Translations under genes and position numbers: made by a program | Part shown: positions 1 to 10,244 of the stretch, in pieces | Layout of the letters: the number at the start of each line of letters is the position of its first letter | How positions within the stretch are numbered: position 1 is the stretch's first letter | The notes under the pieces: generated by a model | Seen by the model: only the letters and a program-made list of their open reading frames with translations | Told to the model about the DNA's origin: nothing | Database searches by the model: none | DNA from: Haemophilus haemolyticus | Lineage (GTDB): Bacteria > Pseudomonadota > Gammaproteobacteria > Enterobacterales > Pasteurellaceae | Length of the DNA stretch: 64,000 bases | Direction of reading: 5' to 3' | NCBI RefSeq assembly: GCF_003352385.1 | Contig: NZ_CP031243.1 | Location: 722,501 to 786,500 of the forward strand

Positions 1-14
1 AGATTATTTAAAGA

Positions 15-1853
15 ATGGTTTTAATCAACAAGATTTTGCAATATAAAAATAAACGTATAAATGACCGCGCTTTACTACGCCAGCAATGTATTGATGAGGG
101 AACATTGGATTTCTTCTGCGATGGTTATTATCCTGCCTTGACTGATGAAGAATACAAACAAGATTTTATTAATAAAGTGCTTGCCGCTCAGGGAATTAGT
201 GATAATGCAAATGAACGCTTCCCTAATCGTTTATATGATTCAGCCTATAATAATCGAGATGTGATAAATCGTCGATTTAACTATATGCCAATGAGATATC
301 AAAAAAAGGATAAACAATATGGTATTAAATTAAATTTAAAAGGCAGTTATGAACTCTTTGATAGAAGCCACGATTTTTATCTTGGTTATGCTTATAACAA
401 TGAAAATATAGAATCAACTTACCTTGAAATTTTCCAAAAGAAATATAGAGTACGTCCAAGTACCGGAACTATTCATTCCCAATTTGATGGCTTATGTGAA
501 GTACATCCATTAGGTAGCAATAAACTACCAACAGAAAAAGGAAATCGTGAGCCGGATTGGGATAAATATAATGAATATGGAAATGTGAGTATCTATGAAC
601 CGGATTGTAAAAATGCCATTAAAACCAAATATAAACCTATGCTTGATGCCAGTGGCAAACAAATTTATAAAATTGATGATTTTGGTAATAAAGTACCTGC
701 TTTAGAGCCAGTTTATGAACTTGATGCCAATGGCAACAAGATTCAGGAAGTTGATGAAAAAGGCGATCCTATTTTTGTTGGTTTTTCAGGTACTACGCCT
801 GTTTATAAACACGTTAAAATTCCAGATGATCATATTTTGGCACAATATAATTACGCTAAATATTTTAACAAAAATCAAACTCACACCATTACAGCAAGTA
901 ACCGCTTTAATGCCACAGATAAATTGCATGTCTTAACTGGGTTAAGTTTTGTACATTTCACCACTTCACAGCAGAAAGAAATGCCTGTTCGTTATGGTGA
1001 ACCTATCACAAACTTCCAGTCAGCCAGTAATGTTAAAGCGGATAATGAACATTATAAAGCCAGTATGACGGGGCATAAGTTTACGCCTTATTTGGGGATA
1101 ACTTATGATCTTACTGATAATCACAGCATTTATGTGAGTTATACCAAAATCTTTAAGCAACAAGATAATGTTGATGTCACAACAAAAACAACCTTGCCAC
1201 CCCTTGTTGGAACAAATTACGAAGTAGGTTGGAAAGGAGTATTTTTGGACAATCGTTTAAATGCGTCATTGGCTTTATTTACCTTAGAGCAAAAGAATAG
1301 AACCGTTGTCGATTTTGGTTTTGTGCCTGATTCTACTGGTAGACAAGGCTCTTTCCAAACTATTGCGAAACCAATAGGAAGAGTTGAAAGCAAGGGCTTT
1401 GAAATCGAAGCTGCAGGCAATCTCACCGAAAACTGGCAACTCTTTTTAGGTTACACTTACAACAAGAGCAAATATAAAAATGCTCAAGAAGTGAATGCTG
1501 AACGTCTAGAGAAAAACACAAAAGCGGATCCTTATAACTTCAGTAACTTCACACCGGTTCAAATGTTCCGCTTGGCGACTTCTTATCATATCCCAAATAC
1601 AAAATTAACCATCGGTGGTGGTGCTTCTGCACAAAGCCCAACAAGCAGTTTATATGGCATCCATCAAGCTGGTTACGCGCTTTGGGATGCGAATATTCAA
1701 TATGAATTTAATCCGCACGCTAAGTTAAGCCTAATTGGGACGAACTTAACGGATAAAATCTATTTCGAGAACAATTACAACCGCACTCGTGGGATGAACA
1801 ATTTCTATGGTCGCCCACGCACAGTTATGATGAAACTCGATTGGACATTCTAG
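15..1853 (+). pseudogene. TonB-dependent siderophore receptor, N-terminus missing or frameshifted
   Basis: The 612-residue frame is the outer-membrane beta-barrel of a TonB-dependent receptor of the FhuE/FpvA/FoxA siderophore type: repeated amphipathic strands, a late YEVGWKG-type strand, an NLTDK strand near the end and a C-terminal Phe (MKLDWTF). It has no signal peptide, TonB box or plug domain. An in-frame TAA lies at 9-11, just before the first ATG. The overlapping frame from base 2 (DYLKNGFNQQDFAI, then stop at 44) reads like the natural upstream continuation, so a 1-bp indel near 41-45 may have broken the gene. One extracellular loop (about residues 200-260) carries repetitive charged D-x-N/K-G segments. 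It is followed by a second receptor in the same direction. Family call is firm; ligand is unknown. Confidence 0.7.
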
Positions 1854-1855
1854 GC

Positions 1856-1888
1856 AAAATCGGTCGCAAAAGTGCGGTCGATTTTCCC
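1856..1888 (+). terminator. Hairpin after first receptor, containing a USS
   Basis: AAAATCG pairs with CGATTTT across a loop that contains the uptake core AAGTGCGGT, immediately after the stop codon. It may act as a weak terminator or only be a USS site. Confidence 0.4.
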
Positions 1889-1930
1889 ATTGTTTTTGAA
1901 CATTAATCATCACAAATTTAAGGACAAACT

Positions 1931-4009
1931 ATGAACCCATTCAAAATAAAACTTTCACTTTTAAGTCTGTCAATTCTTGCTGCCCTTGCAACCAATGCGG
2001 CAGCTACGGAGCAAAATACTGAAAACCTTGATGCGATTGTGGTTACAGCCTCAGGTACGACGCAAGAATTACGTGATGCACCGGCAAGTATTAGCGTGGT
2101 GAATCAAGCGAAATTAAGATCGCATCCTTCTAATCGCTTAGAGAACGCGTTGCAAGATATTCCTGGAGTAAATGTAAGTGGGAGTAATGCAAACCGAACC
2201 GATATTGCTATTCGCGGCTTACCGGCGGACTACACTTTAATTATGGTGGATGGTCGTCGTCAAAATACGCGTGAATCCCGCCCAAATGGCAATGGCGGAT
2301 TTGAAGGGGGATTTATTCCGCCTGTTAGTGCAATTGAACGAATTGAGGTTGTTCGTGGACCAATGTCATCGCTCTACGGCTCAGATGCGATGGGGGGCGT
2401 GGTAAATATCATCACGAAAAATGCAGCAAAAGAATGGACAGGATCGATTTCGACAGGATTTACCGTACATGATAAGTCAGACTTTGGTGATGGTTATCAT
2501 GGTGATTTCTTTGTGTCAGGTCCACTTGTTAAGGATATATTAGGTCTTCAGGTTTATGGTGGGGGGAACTATCGTCAAGAAGATAACTTGATTGGCGCAT
2601 CGAATAAAAATAAAGATCAAAATTTGAATGCGAAATTGACTTTTACGCCGGTTGATAAACAAACCTTTATTTTTGAGGCGGGGCGCCATCGTTTAGAAAA
2701 AGATGAAACACCGGGGAAAACTATTGATTTGACCACAACACGTGGCACAACAGTCACGCCTAATAATCCAAGTTCTACTCGTGCAAGCCGTAATCATTGG
2801 TCTATCACACATCAAGCTGATTGGGATGTGATGACATCAGAATTAAGTTTTTCACAAGAAATTGCAAAACGCGAAGTCAGCGTTAATGGGGTGATGAATA
2901 CCCGTAAACCAGAAATCGAAAATAATGTCTTTGATGCAAAATTTATGTTGCCTTTATCCAATCATTTCTTTGTATTTGGCGGACAGGTTCAACAAGCTAA
3001 ATTACAAGATGACTCGGTAACACGTGTTGTAACAAAAACTTTACCAAGTGGCCGTAAAGCCTCAAGGGCCGTATTTGAAAGTAGTAAAAATAGCGTAAAG
3101 CAATCCGCACTTTTCTTAGAAGATCGCATTGATATTGGCAAAGACATTTTATTAACGCTGGGATCTCGCCTTGATCATCATGAAAAATATGGTTCACATT
3201 GGAGCCCAAGAGTTTATGCTGTTTATCATATCAATGATAATTTCTCGTTAAAGGGCGGTGTAAGTAAAGCTTTTAAAGCACCAAGTATTCGTGAAATCAG
3301 TGAAAGTTATGTGACATCCACAGAGGCTGGCGCAGGGGTTATTTATGGTAATAAAGATTTAAAACCGGAAACCAGTGTGAACGAAGAAATTGGGTTAGTT
3401 TACACCAATGATAATGGTTATAATGCGAGCATTACCTTATTTAATACGGATTTTAAAAATAAATTAACGAGCCATTATACCGGTTTAACTGATCCAGTTA
3501 TGAAGGCAAAACTTTATGAGTATGCTAATGTTGGACGTGCGAATATTAAAGGCACTGAAATTGCCACTCATATTCCATTCAATGAACATTGGAATGTTGA
3601 TATGAGTTACACATATCAACACTCTAAACGCCAATCTGATGAAGATATTTCTGCATCCAAAATGAGCCTACGTGGCTTACCGCTTGATAATACACCAAAA
3701 CATGCAGCGAGTGCTAAATTAAACTGGCAAATGAATGATGCCTTGAGTGCTTATACGCGTATTGCTTATAAAGGCAAACAAATATGGGCAAACCCACGTA
3801 ATGGCGATAGCAAAAATCACTATCGAACCCGCGCAGCTTACACCACAGTAGATTTAGGGACAACTTACAAATTTAACCCTAATGTATCCTTAAGCTTAGC
3901 AGTGCTTAATATTGGCAATGAAATTGGTGAACGCGTGAATACGAATGGGGGAAGCTGGACGGTTGAAGAAGGCCGACGTTTTTGGACGAATCTGAATGTT
4001 ACATTCTAA
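1931..4009 (+). CDS. TonB-dependent outer-membrane receptor, catecholate siderophore type
   Basis: A complete 692-residue TonB-dependent receptor. It has a signal peptide (hydrophobic 8-20, likely cleavage after the Ala run near 25), a TonB box-like LDAIVVTASG at 33-42, a plug domain to about residue 165 with the conserved IRGLPADYTLIMVDG and VVRGPMSSLYGSDAMGGVVNIIT blocks, then a 22-strand-type barrel ending in Phe (LNVTF). The plug style (RLENALQDIPGV, SAIERIEVVRGP) resembles FepA/IroN/CirA rather than haem receptors, which suggests a catecholate siderophore or its breakdown product. The next gene encodes a probable siderophore esterase, which fits uptake followed by periplasmic hydrolysis. 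The start is preceded by AAGGA. No ABC permease lies in the window. Substrate is inferred, not shown. Confidence 0.85.
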   Translation: MNPFKIKLSLLSLSILAALATNAAATEQNTENLDAIVVTASGTTQELRDAPASISVVNQAKLRSHPSNRLENALQDIPGVNVSGSNANRTDIAIRGLPADYTLIMVDGRRQNTRESRPNGNGGFEGGFIPPVSAIERIEVVRGPMSSLYGSDAMGGVVNIITKNAAKEWTGSISTGFTVHDKSDFGDGYHGDFFVSGPLVKDILGLQVYGGGNYRQEDNLIGASNKNKDQNLNAKLTFTPVDKQTFIFEAGRHRLEKDETPGKTIDLTTTRGTTVTPNNPSSTRASRNHWSITHQADWDVMTSELSFSQEIAKREVSVNGVMNTRKPEIENNVFDAKFMLPLSNHFFVFGGQVQQAKLQDDSVTRVVTKTLPSGRKASRAVFESSKNSVKQSALFLEDRIDIGKDILLTLGSRLDHHEKYGSHWSPRVYAVYHINDNFSLKGGVSKAFKAPSIREISESYVTSTEAGAGVIYGNKDLKPETSVNEEIGLVYTNDNGYNASITLFNTDFKNKLTSHYTGLTDPVMKAKLYEYANVGRANIKGTEIATHIPFNEHWNVDMSYTYQHSKRQSDEDISASKMSLRGLPLDNTPKHAASAKLNWQMNDALSAYTRIAYKGKQIWANPRNGDSKNHYRTRAAYTTVDLGTTYKFNPNVSLSLAVLNIGNEIGERVNTNGGSWTVEEGRRFWTNLNVTF

Positions 4010-4022
4010 TTAGCACGAAAAT

Positions 4023-4063
4023 AAGCTACATTTAGCACCGTCTAAATGTAGCTTTCTTTTTCT
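4023..4063 (+). terminator. Rho-independent terminator after the receptor
   Basis: A perfect 12-bp stem (AAGCTACATTTA / TAAATGTAGCTT) with an 8-nt loop, followed by TTTCTTTTT. The next gene starts at 4065, within the T-tract, so its expression depends on readthrough or on a promoter inside this element. Confidence 0.8.
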
Positions 4064-4064
4064 T

Positions 4065-4931
4065 ATGAGTACTTTATTTAAAATTCTTTTTTTCTATTTA
4101 GGGGCGATCAATATAGCTATGGCTGCACCTGATTTTTCTATTTCTAAAATAAATCCGAAAATAACCGCACTTTATCACATTCATCAACAAGATTTAGTGT
4201 TTGAGAATAAACGTTATCGTTTATTTATCGCCGAGCCGAAAAGACGACAGCATAATTTATCGGTGCTTTATACACTTGATGGCAATGCGCAATTTCCTTT
4301 AGCGGTAAATGCAGTGAATGCTAATTTACCTTTACCGTTGATTGTAGGCATTGGCTATGTTTCAGAAAAAGCCTATGCCATTGAAGAGCGTCAAAGAGAT
4401 TACACATTTCCAGCACAAGGTGATGAGTTTAAGCAAGGTGGTGGCGCGGGAGATTTTTTACGTTTTATCCAAACTAAAATTAAACCGAGTATTGAGAAAA
4501 ATTACGACATTAATCCTAAAAAACAATATTTCTTTGGGCATTCCTTTGGGGGATTATTTGGTCTTTACGTGCTGTTTCATCAGCCGGATTTATTCCAATA
4601 TTACACCTTGGCGAGTCCATCACTTTGGTGGGGAAACGGTGCGTTTTTGTCTAAAAATGAATCTTGGATTACATCTCATCCTAAGCATATTTTAATCACT
4701 TTAGGCAAATATGAAGAATATCCGGAACAAGATCCTAAAATGACAGAGGAGCAGCAACAACGCATTGAGCAACGAAAGAAGATGCGACCATTTAATGCTC
4801 AACAATTAGCGGAAAAATTACAAGCCCAAGGCAATCATGCAGCATTTAAATGGATCCCGAACAAAAATCACGGGGATTCAATTATTGACGCAATAAAGTA
4901 TTCTTTAGATTTTATGCAAAATGATAGGTAA
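4065..4931 (+). CDS. Secreted alpha/beta-hydrolase, probable siderophore esterase (IroE/BesA-like)
   Basis: A 288-residue alpha/beta-hydrolase with an N-terminal signal peptide (cleavage near A20-A21), so it should act in the periplasm. Visible signatures are YTLDGN near 70, the nucleophile elbow GHSFGG with Ser160, the conserved ASPSLWWGN block downstream, and a catalytic His in NKNHGDS near the C-terminus. This arrangement is typical of the COG2819 esterases that include IroE, which linearise or hydrolyse tri-catecholate siderophores such as enterobactin or salmochelin. Its place directly after a catecholate-type receptor supports that role. It starts inside the preceding terminator's T-tract, with no clear Shine-Dalgarno sequence. 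Its stop lies close to where gor homology begins on the other strand. Confidence 0.75.
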   Translation: MSTLFKILFFYLGAINIAMAAPDFSISKINPKITALYHIHQQDLVFENKRYRLFIAEPKRRQHNLSVLYTLDGNAQFPLAVNAVNANLPLPLIVGIGYVSEKAYAIEERQRDYTFPAQGDEFKQGGGAGDFLRFIQTKIKPSIEKNYDINPKKQYFFGHSFGGLFGLYVLFHQPDLFQYYTLASPSLWWGNGAFLSKNESWITSHPKHILITLGKYEEYPEQDPKMTEEQQQRIEQRKKMRPFNAQQLAEKLQAQGNHAAFKWIPNKNHGDSIIDAIKYSLDFMQNDR

Positions 4932-4949
4932 AAAATAAGGCCGATATTT

Positions 4950-5572
4950 GATAATATAGCCTACCGCATAAATGCCTTTCACATTGGTATTTTGATATTT
5001 ATCTACTTTGACATAGCCGTGCTCATTCGTTTCTACGCCGGTATTTTCTAAGCCAATTTTATCTGTCGCAGGAACACGACTGGCCGCCCAAATAACGCAA
5101 TCCACAATAACATCAGATTGACCATCACATTTTACTGTAAGAGAACCATCTGCATTTTTAACAATTTTAGATGGCGTAGAATTGGTATGTAATTGAATAC
5201 CATCTTGCTCAAGCACTTCCACTAATGTTTCTACGATTAATGGATCTTGATTACGCATTGGCACATGGCGACGTACTAATAAATGCGTTTCCACGCCTAG
5301 GCTGTTTAATACACCTGAAAGTTCAACGGCAATATAGCCAGCCCCAATAACAGCAGCGCGTTTTGGTAATTCGGTTAATGCAAAGAAACCATCTGAATCA
5401 ATGCCGTATTCTTGTCCTTTAATGTTTGGATGATATGGGCGACCACCTGTTGCGATTAAAATATGATCTGCGGTTACTTGCTCTTTTGTATCATCAGCAA
5501 GTGTTACTTCAATAGTATGCGCATCGACAAATTTTCCGAAACCGTTAATTACATCAATGTTATTTTTCGCTA
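4950..5572 (-). pseudogene. gor: Glutathione reductase fragment truncated at both ends
   Basis: Minus-strand reading frame matching the middle of glutathione reductase: LAKNNIDVINGFGKFVD, then ILIATGGRPYHPNIKG (FAD-domain motif), then the NADPH-binding AVIGAGYIAVELSGVLNSLG, and on to GIYAVG near the second FAD site, where homology stops and unrelated residues lead to a stop at 4905. Missing are about the first 105 residues, with the FAD GxGxxG and the redox CxxxxC, and all of the dimerisation domain with the catalytic His-Glu. Within the preserved part the frame is open, which suggests a fairly recent deletion. It borders the siderophore segment on one side and the yajG terminator on the other. 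It cannot encode an active enzyme. Confidence 0.88.
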
Positions 5573-5606
5573 ATATAAAAAATGAGGAAGGTTATATTAA
5601 CCTTCC
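5572..5606 (-). terminator. Terminator of yajG
   Basis: GGAAGGTTA-TAT-TAACCTTCC is a perfect 9-bp stem. Read on the minus strand it is followed by a T-rich run (complement of TATAAAAAAT). It follows the yajG stop and lies exactly where gor homology begins. Confidence 0.75.
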
Positions 5607-5638
5607 CCACTTAAGAGCATATCTAATTAGCTATGTGA

Positions 5639-6238
5639 TTAATTAGCATATTGGTTAATCGCAGCGGATACTTCTTGATCTTGATAAATGTTATTCACAA
5701 TATCGTTAAATGTTTGAGATAGAACTTTTTGAATTTCGTCATTATCCGCGTTTAATGCGCCTTCTTGTGAACGAGTAGCATTAAATGCTTTGTTATATGA
5801 ACCTCTCGCGCCTTGAACATAAACAGTCGCTTGAATTTTGGTATTGAGTTTATAACGAAGATTACCTTGTTCTACTTGCGTAGCAAATTCACGCACATCC
5901 ACAGTTACCCACGCATTTGATCCATTGGATTGCCCAATTCTGAAACCTTTACTAATAAGATTTTGTTGCATCACTTGTTGGAATAATTGTGTAACACTTG
6001 GTGATGAATTTAATTTAATGAGTTCTCCACGTTTGGTATAGCTCGCGATATCTTGCGTTGTGCGGCTATCTTTCGTTGTTACATACACAATCGCATTTTG
6101 ATTAATGTTCATTGTGGCATTCGGTGCTGGTGGTGTGAACGTTAATGTATTTGATTGTGCTTGGCAGCCAGCAAGGAACAGCGTAGCGGCTGCAATACTT
6201 ACTGCTGATAATGTTTTGATTTTGTTTGATAATGTCAT
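5639..6238 (-). CDS. yajG: YajG-family lipoprotein
   Basis: 199 residues with a lipoprotein signal peptide ([10 protein letters not shown]..., lipobox LAGC, Cys25). The mature part matches the YajG pattern: [10 protein letters not shown]..., a VTVDVREF strand, then a [18 protein letters not shown] block and a C-terminal amphipathic helix ending in INQYAN. YajG proteins are outer-membrane lipoproteins without an established biochemical role. It lies divergent to and beside bolA, the same neighbour as in E. coli, which supports the name. Transcribed alone, with a terminator just downstream. Confidence 0.85.
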   Translation of the reverse strand: MTLSNKIKTLSAVSIAAATLFLAGCQAQSNTLTFTPPAPNATMNINQNAIVYVTTKDSRTTQDIASYTKRGELIKLNSSPSVTQLFQQVMQQNLISKGFRIGQSNGSNAWVTVDVREFATQVEQGNLRYKLNTKIQATVYVQGARGSYNKAFNATRSQEGALNADNDEIQKVLSQTFNDIVNNIYQDQEVSAAINQYAN

Positions 6239-6330
6239 AATTTCCCCAATGAGCCAGTTAAAACTGTGTTATTCTTGCAAACTTCATTGCTAATGTATAG
6301 CGTTTCATTGTGATTTTGTGGAGATTTATG

Positions 6331-6642
6331 ATGTCTGTTCAACAAACTATCGAACAAAAAATTCAACTAGAATTTCAACCGCACTTTTTTAGTGTAGAAA
6401 ATGAAAGTCACCTACATAGTTCTGGTCGTGGTACGGAATCTCATTTTAAATGTGTGATTGTGAGTAATGTTTTTGAAGGAATGCGTAAAGTACAGCGTCA
6501 TCAACGTGTTTATCAATTGCTTGCAGATGAGCTTAATAGCGGTGTTCATGCGTTAGCGTTGCACTTATTTACCGTAGAGGAATGGGGTGAGTTAAATGAG
6601 AAAATTCCCGCTTCCACGAAATGCGCAGGCGTTGGACATTAA
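6331..6642 (+). CDS. bolA: BolA family protein
   Basis: A 103-residue BolA/IbaG-type class II KH-fold protein. Visible are the conserved ESHFKCVIVSNVFEGMRKVQRHQRVYQLL core with the RHR-type helix and HALALHLFTVEEW. BolA proteins bind monothiol glutaredoxins through [2Fe-2S] clusters and affect transcription and cell shape. I chose the ATG at 6331 (MSVQQTIEQ) because GTGGAGA at 6318-6324 gives good spacing; an ATG at 6328 and a GTG at 6310 are in frame upstream. Monocistronic, divergent from yajG. Confidence 0.9.
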   Translation: MSVQQTIEQKIQLEFQPHFFSVENESHLHSSGRGTESHFKCVIVSNVFEGMRKVQRHQRVYQLLADELNSGVHALALHLFTVEEWGELNEKIPASTKCAGVGH

Positions 6643-6935
6643 TTTTTTATGTTATGAAGATGTAACATTTTTTTGATATATCGCAAAAGGTTTTTACAAA
6701 AAAGTAGGCGTTTAAGTAGCGAAAAAAGCAGATTTTCGCTAGAATAAGGCGTTTAATTTTATCCAAATTCAATTTCTCGATAAGGATGTTTATCGTGAAG
6801 TTAACCGATTTGAGTTTTTTATTTTTGTGGCATTAATGTCTTTTTATAGGCATTTTGCCACGCTCAAACACGAGATTGCATTTAACTTGCTTATTTGCAA
6901 TTGTATTTTTAACCTTGAAAAGTAGTGCAAACAGT

Positions 6936-8279
6936 ATGATTACAATTAAGAAAGGCTTGGATCTCCCAATTGCGGGAAAACCAGCACAAGTAATCCACAA
7001 CGGAAATGTTGTGAATCAAGTTGCGATTCTAGGTGAGGAGTATGTGGGGATGCGTCCTTCGATGAAGGTGCGAGAAGGCGATGTTGTAAAGAAAGGCCAA
7101 GTGCTTTTTGAAGACAAGAAAAATCTAGGTGTGATTTTTACAGCCCCTGCAAGTGGTACTATCACTGTAATCAATCGTGGTGAGAAGCGCGTATTACAAT
7201 CTGTCGTAATTAATGTGGAAGGAAATGAGCAAATCACTTTCGCAAAATATAGTGCAGAACAATTGAATACGCTTTCTTCTGAACAAGTAAAACAAAACCT
7301 TGTTGAATCAGGTTTATGGACTGCATTACGTACTCGTCCATTTAGCAAAGTGCCTGCGATTGATAGTGAACCAGCCTCAATTTTCGTGAATGCAATGGAT
7401 ACCAATCCATTAGCCGCAGATCCTGCAATCGTGCTAAAAGAATTTTGGCAAGATTTCACGAACGGTTTAACGGTATTAAGTCGTTTATTCCCTTCAAAAC
7501 CGTTACACTTGTGTAAAGCAGGTGATACGAATATCCCAACCGTTGATCTTGAAAATTTACAGATTCATGATTTTGGTGGCGTTCACCCTGCAGGTCTTGT
7601 TGGTACTCATATCCACTTTATTGATCCTGTTGGTGTAAGTAAAACTGTATGGCACATCAATTATCAAGATGTGATCGCAGTGGGTAAATTATTTACAACA
7701 GGTGAGCTTTATGTTGAACGTGTTATTTCTCTTGCAGGTCCGCAAGTGAAAGAACCTCGTTTAATTCGCACTGTAATTGGTGCTAATCTTTCTCAATTAA
7801 CCCAAAATGAATTAAGTGCGGGTGAAAATCGCGTAATTTCTGGTTCAGTGCTTTGTGGCCAAACTGCAAAAGGTGCTCATGACTATTTAAGTCGTTATGC
7901 ATTGCAAGTATCGGTAATTGCTGAAGGTAATGAGAAAGAATTCCTTGGCTGGATTACACCGCAATCAAATAAATATTCAATTACTCGTACAGTGTTAGGT
8001 CACTTCGGTAAGAAGTTATTCAACTTCACTACGGCTGAAAATGGTGGTGAGCGTGCAATGGTACCAATTGGTAGCTATGAGCGTGTTATGCCGTTGGATA
8101 TTTTACCGACATTATTATTACGTGATTTAATCGTGGGCGATACCGATGGAGCTCAAGCGTTAGGTTGTCTTGAATTAGACGAAGAAGACTTAGCATTATG
8201 CTCTTTCGTTTGCCCAGGCAAATATGAATACGGTTCAATCTTGCGTCAAGTACTAGATAAGATTGAGAAGGAAGGTTAA
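6936..8279 (+). CDS. nqrA: Na+-translocating NADH:quinone reductase subunit A
   Basis: First gene of the nqr operon; 447 residues, the usual NqrA length, starting [18 protein letters not shown]. The frame is open further upstream to 6855, but that stretch is leader-like and NqrA begins at this ATG in the family. NqrA is the soluble cytoplasmic subunit that contributes to quinone binding. The conserved [22 protein letters not shown] block (about residues 209-230) is intact. The next gene starts two bases after the stop. The complex is the main sodium pump coupling respiration to a Na+ gradient in Haemophilus. Confidence 0.95.
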   Translation: MITIKKGLDLPIAGKPAQVIHNGNVVNQVAILGEEYVGMRPSMKVREGDVVKKGQVLFEDKKNLGVIFTAPASGTITVINRGEKRVLQSVVINVEGNEQITFAKYSAEQLNTLSSEQVKQNLVESGLWTALRTRPFSKVPAIDSEPASIFVNAMDTNPLAADPAIVLKEFWQDFTNGLTVLSRLFPSKPLHLCKAGDTNIPTVDLENLQIHDFGGVHPAGLVGTHIHFIDPVGVSKTVWHINYQDVIAVGKLFTTGELYVERVISLAGPQVKEPRLIRTVIGANLSQLTQNELSAGENRVISGSVLCGQTAKGAHDYLSRYALQVSVIAEGNEKEFLGWITPQSNKYSITRTVLGHFGKKLFNFTTAENGGERAMVPIGSYERVMPLDILPTLLLRDLIVGDTDGAQALGCLELDEEDLALCSFVCPGKYEYGSILRQVLDKIEKEG

Positions 8280-8281
8280 AA

Positions 8282-9517
8282 ATGGGTTTGAAGAATCTTT
8301 TTGAAAAAATGGAACCCGCGTTTTTACCAGGTGGTAAATACAGCAAGCTTTATCCGATCTTTGAATCGATTTATACCTTGCTTTATACACCAGGTACAGT
8401 AACGCACAAAAACACTCACGTTCGTGATGCGTTAGACTCAAAACGTATGATGATTACGGTTTTCCTTGCGTTGTTCCCTGCGATTTTCTACGGGATGTAC
8501 AATGTGGGTAACCAAGCGATTCCAGCGTTAAATCAATTAGGCAATTTAGAACAACTAATTGCTAACGATTGGCACTATGCACTTGCAAGTTCATTAGGTT
8601 TAGATTTAACTGCCAATGCAACTTGGGGCTCTAAAATGGCGCTGGGAGCGATCTTCTTCTTACCAATTTACTTAGTGGTGTTTACCGTTTGTACAATTTG
8701 GGAATTATTGTTCTCAGTGGTGCGAGGTCATGAAGTAAATGAAGGGATGTTCGTTTCAACCATTTTATTTGCGTTGATCGTTCCACCTACATTGCCATTA
8801 TGGCAAGCAGCATTAGGTATCACTTTTGGTATCGTTGTTGCAAAAGAAATTTTTGGTGGCGTAGGCCGTAACTTTATGAATCCTGCACTTGCAGGCCGAG
8901 CTTTCTTGTTCTTCGCCTATCCAGCTCAAATTTCAGGTGATACTGTTTGGACTGCTGCTGATGGTTTCTCTGGTGCAACCGCACTTTCACAATGGTCACA
9001 AGGTGGTCAAGGTGCATTACAACATACGGTAACTGGTACTCCAATCACTTGGATGGATGCTTTTGTTGGTAACTTACCTGGTTCAATGGGTGAAGTTTCT
9101 ACGCTTGCAATTTTAATTGGTGGCGCAGTGATTGTGTTCACTCGTATTGCGGCATGGCGCATCATTGCTGGTGTGATGATTGGTATGATTGCAACTTCAA
9201 CTCTATTCAATTTAGTGGGTTCTGATACTAACCCAATGTTCTCAATGCCTTGGCATTGGCACCTTGTTTTAGGTGGATTTGCATTAGGTATGGTATTTAT
9301 GGCAACAGACCCTGTTTCAGCATCCTTTACCAATGCAGGTAAGTGGTGGTATGGTGCATTAATTGGTGTAATGGCTGTATTAATTCGTACTGTAAACCCA
9401 GCTTATCCGGAAGGCATGATGTTAGCGATTTTATTTGCAAACTTATTTGCACCAATTTTCGATTACATCGTTGTTCAAGCAAATATCAAACGTCGGAGAG
9501 CAAGAACAAATGGCTAA
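8282..9517 (+). CDS. nqrB: Na+-translocating NADH:quinone reductase subunit B
   Basis: A 411-residue polytopic membrane subunit with about ten hydrophobic segments. The flavinylation motif SGAT lies at 230-233 (DGFSGATAL), so Thr233 should carry FMN through a phosphoester bond made by ApbE. NqrB is the core of the ion-translocating part and holds FMN and riboflavin. It starts two bases after nqrA and overlaps nqrC by eight bases, which suggests translational coupling. Confidence 0.95.
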   Translation: MGLKNLFEKMEPAFLPGGKYSKLYPIFESIYTLLYTPGTVTHKNTHVRDALDSKRMMITVFLALFPAIFYGMYNVGNQAIPALNQLGNLEQLIANDWHYALASSLGLDLTANATWGSKMALGAIFFLPIYLVVFTVCTIWELLFSVVRGHEVNEGMFVSTILFALIVPPTLPLWQAALGITFGIVVAKEIFGGVGRNFMNPALAGRAFLFFAYPAQISGDTVWTAADGFSGATALSQWSQGGQGALQHTVTGTPITWMDAFVGNLPGSMGEVSTLAILIGGAVIVFTRIAAWRIIAGVMIGMIATSTLFNLVGSDTNPMFSMPWHWHLVLGGFALGMVFMATDPVSASFTNAGKWWYGALIGVMAVLIRTVNPAYPEGMMLAILFANLFAPIFDYIVVQANIKRRRARTNG

Positions 9518-10244
9518 GTTTAATAAAGACAGCGTAGGCGGCACAATCCTTGTCGTATTGCTACTGAGTTTAGTTTGTTCCATTATTGTTGCTGGTTCCG
9601 CAGTAATGTTAAAGCCTGCACAAGAAGAACAAAAGTTACTCGATAAACAAAAAAATATCTTAAATGTAGCTGGCCTTTTACAAGAAAACACTAATGTAAA
9701 AGAAACTTATGCAAAATTTATCGAGCCTCGTTTCGTTGATTTAGCAACGGGTGAATACACACAACAAGCAGATGATAGCCAACAAGCTATTCCTGCTGAT
9801 GCCGATAAAGCACGTATTCGTTCTCGTAGCAAAACGACTGAAGTTTATCTTGTAAAAGATGAACAAGGTAAAATTCAACAAGTTATTTTACCTATTTATG
9901 GAACAGGCTTGTGGTCAGTGATGTATGGTTTAGTATCTGTTCAACCAGATGGTAATACTATTAATGGAATCACTTACTACCAACATGGTGAAACACCAGG
10001 ATTGGGTGGTGAGATTGAAAATCCAAACTGGGCAAGTTTATTTAAAGGTAAAAAATTGTTTGATGAACAACATCAACCTGCAATTCATATCGTGAAAGGG
10101 CAAGCTCCACAAGATGAGCATAGTATTGATGGTTTATCAGGCGCGACTTTAACTGGTAACGGTGTACAAGGTACGTTTGATTATTGGTTTAGTGCGAACG
10201 GTTTTGGTCCATATCTTGAAAAACTTCATGCGGGAGCAAACTAA
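9510..10244 (+). CDS. nqrC: Na+-translocating NADH:quinone reductase subunit C
   Basis: A 244-residue subunit starting [11 protein letters not shown] at 9510, inside the end of nqrB; an in-frame upstream extension (from 9435) lies wholly in nqrB and is not used. It has one N-terminal transmembrane helix (about 11-34) and a periplasmic FMN-binding domain. The flavinylation motif SGAT is at 210-213 ([10 protein letters not shown]), giving Thr213 as the FMN attachment site. Electrons pass through it between the Fe centre of NqrDE and NqrB. It overlaps nqrD by one base. Confidence 0.95.
   Translation: MAKFNKDSVGGTILVVLLLSLVCSIIVAGSAVMLKPAQEEQKLLDKQKNILNVAGLLQENTNVKETYAKFIEPRFVDLATGEYTQQADDSQQAIPADADKARIRSRSKTTEVYLVKDEQGKIQQVILPIYGTGLWSVMYGLVSVQPDGNTINGITYYQHGETPGLGGEIENPNWASLFKGKKLFDEQHQPAIHIVKGQAPQDEHSIDGLSGATLTGNGVQGTFDYWFSANGFGPYLEKLHAGAN

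Noticed and set aside
715..936. A separate 73-residue ORF inside the first receptor
   Set aside because: It overlaps the conserved barrel frame fully and has no recognisable features; a shadow frame.
6670..6695. CRP-S-like half site upstream of nqrA (TTGATATATCGCAAAA)
   Set aside because: The two halves are separated by two bases instead of four and one half lacks GC, so it does not fit the competence-element spacing.
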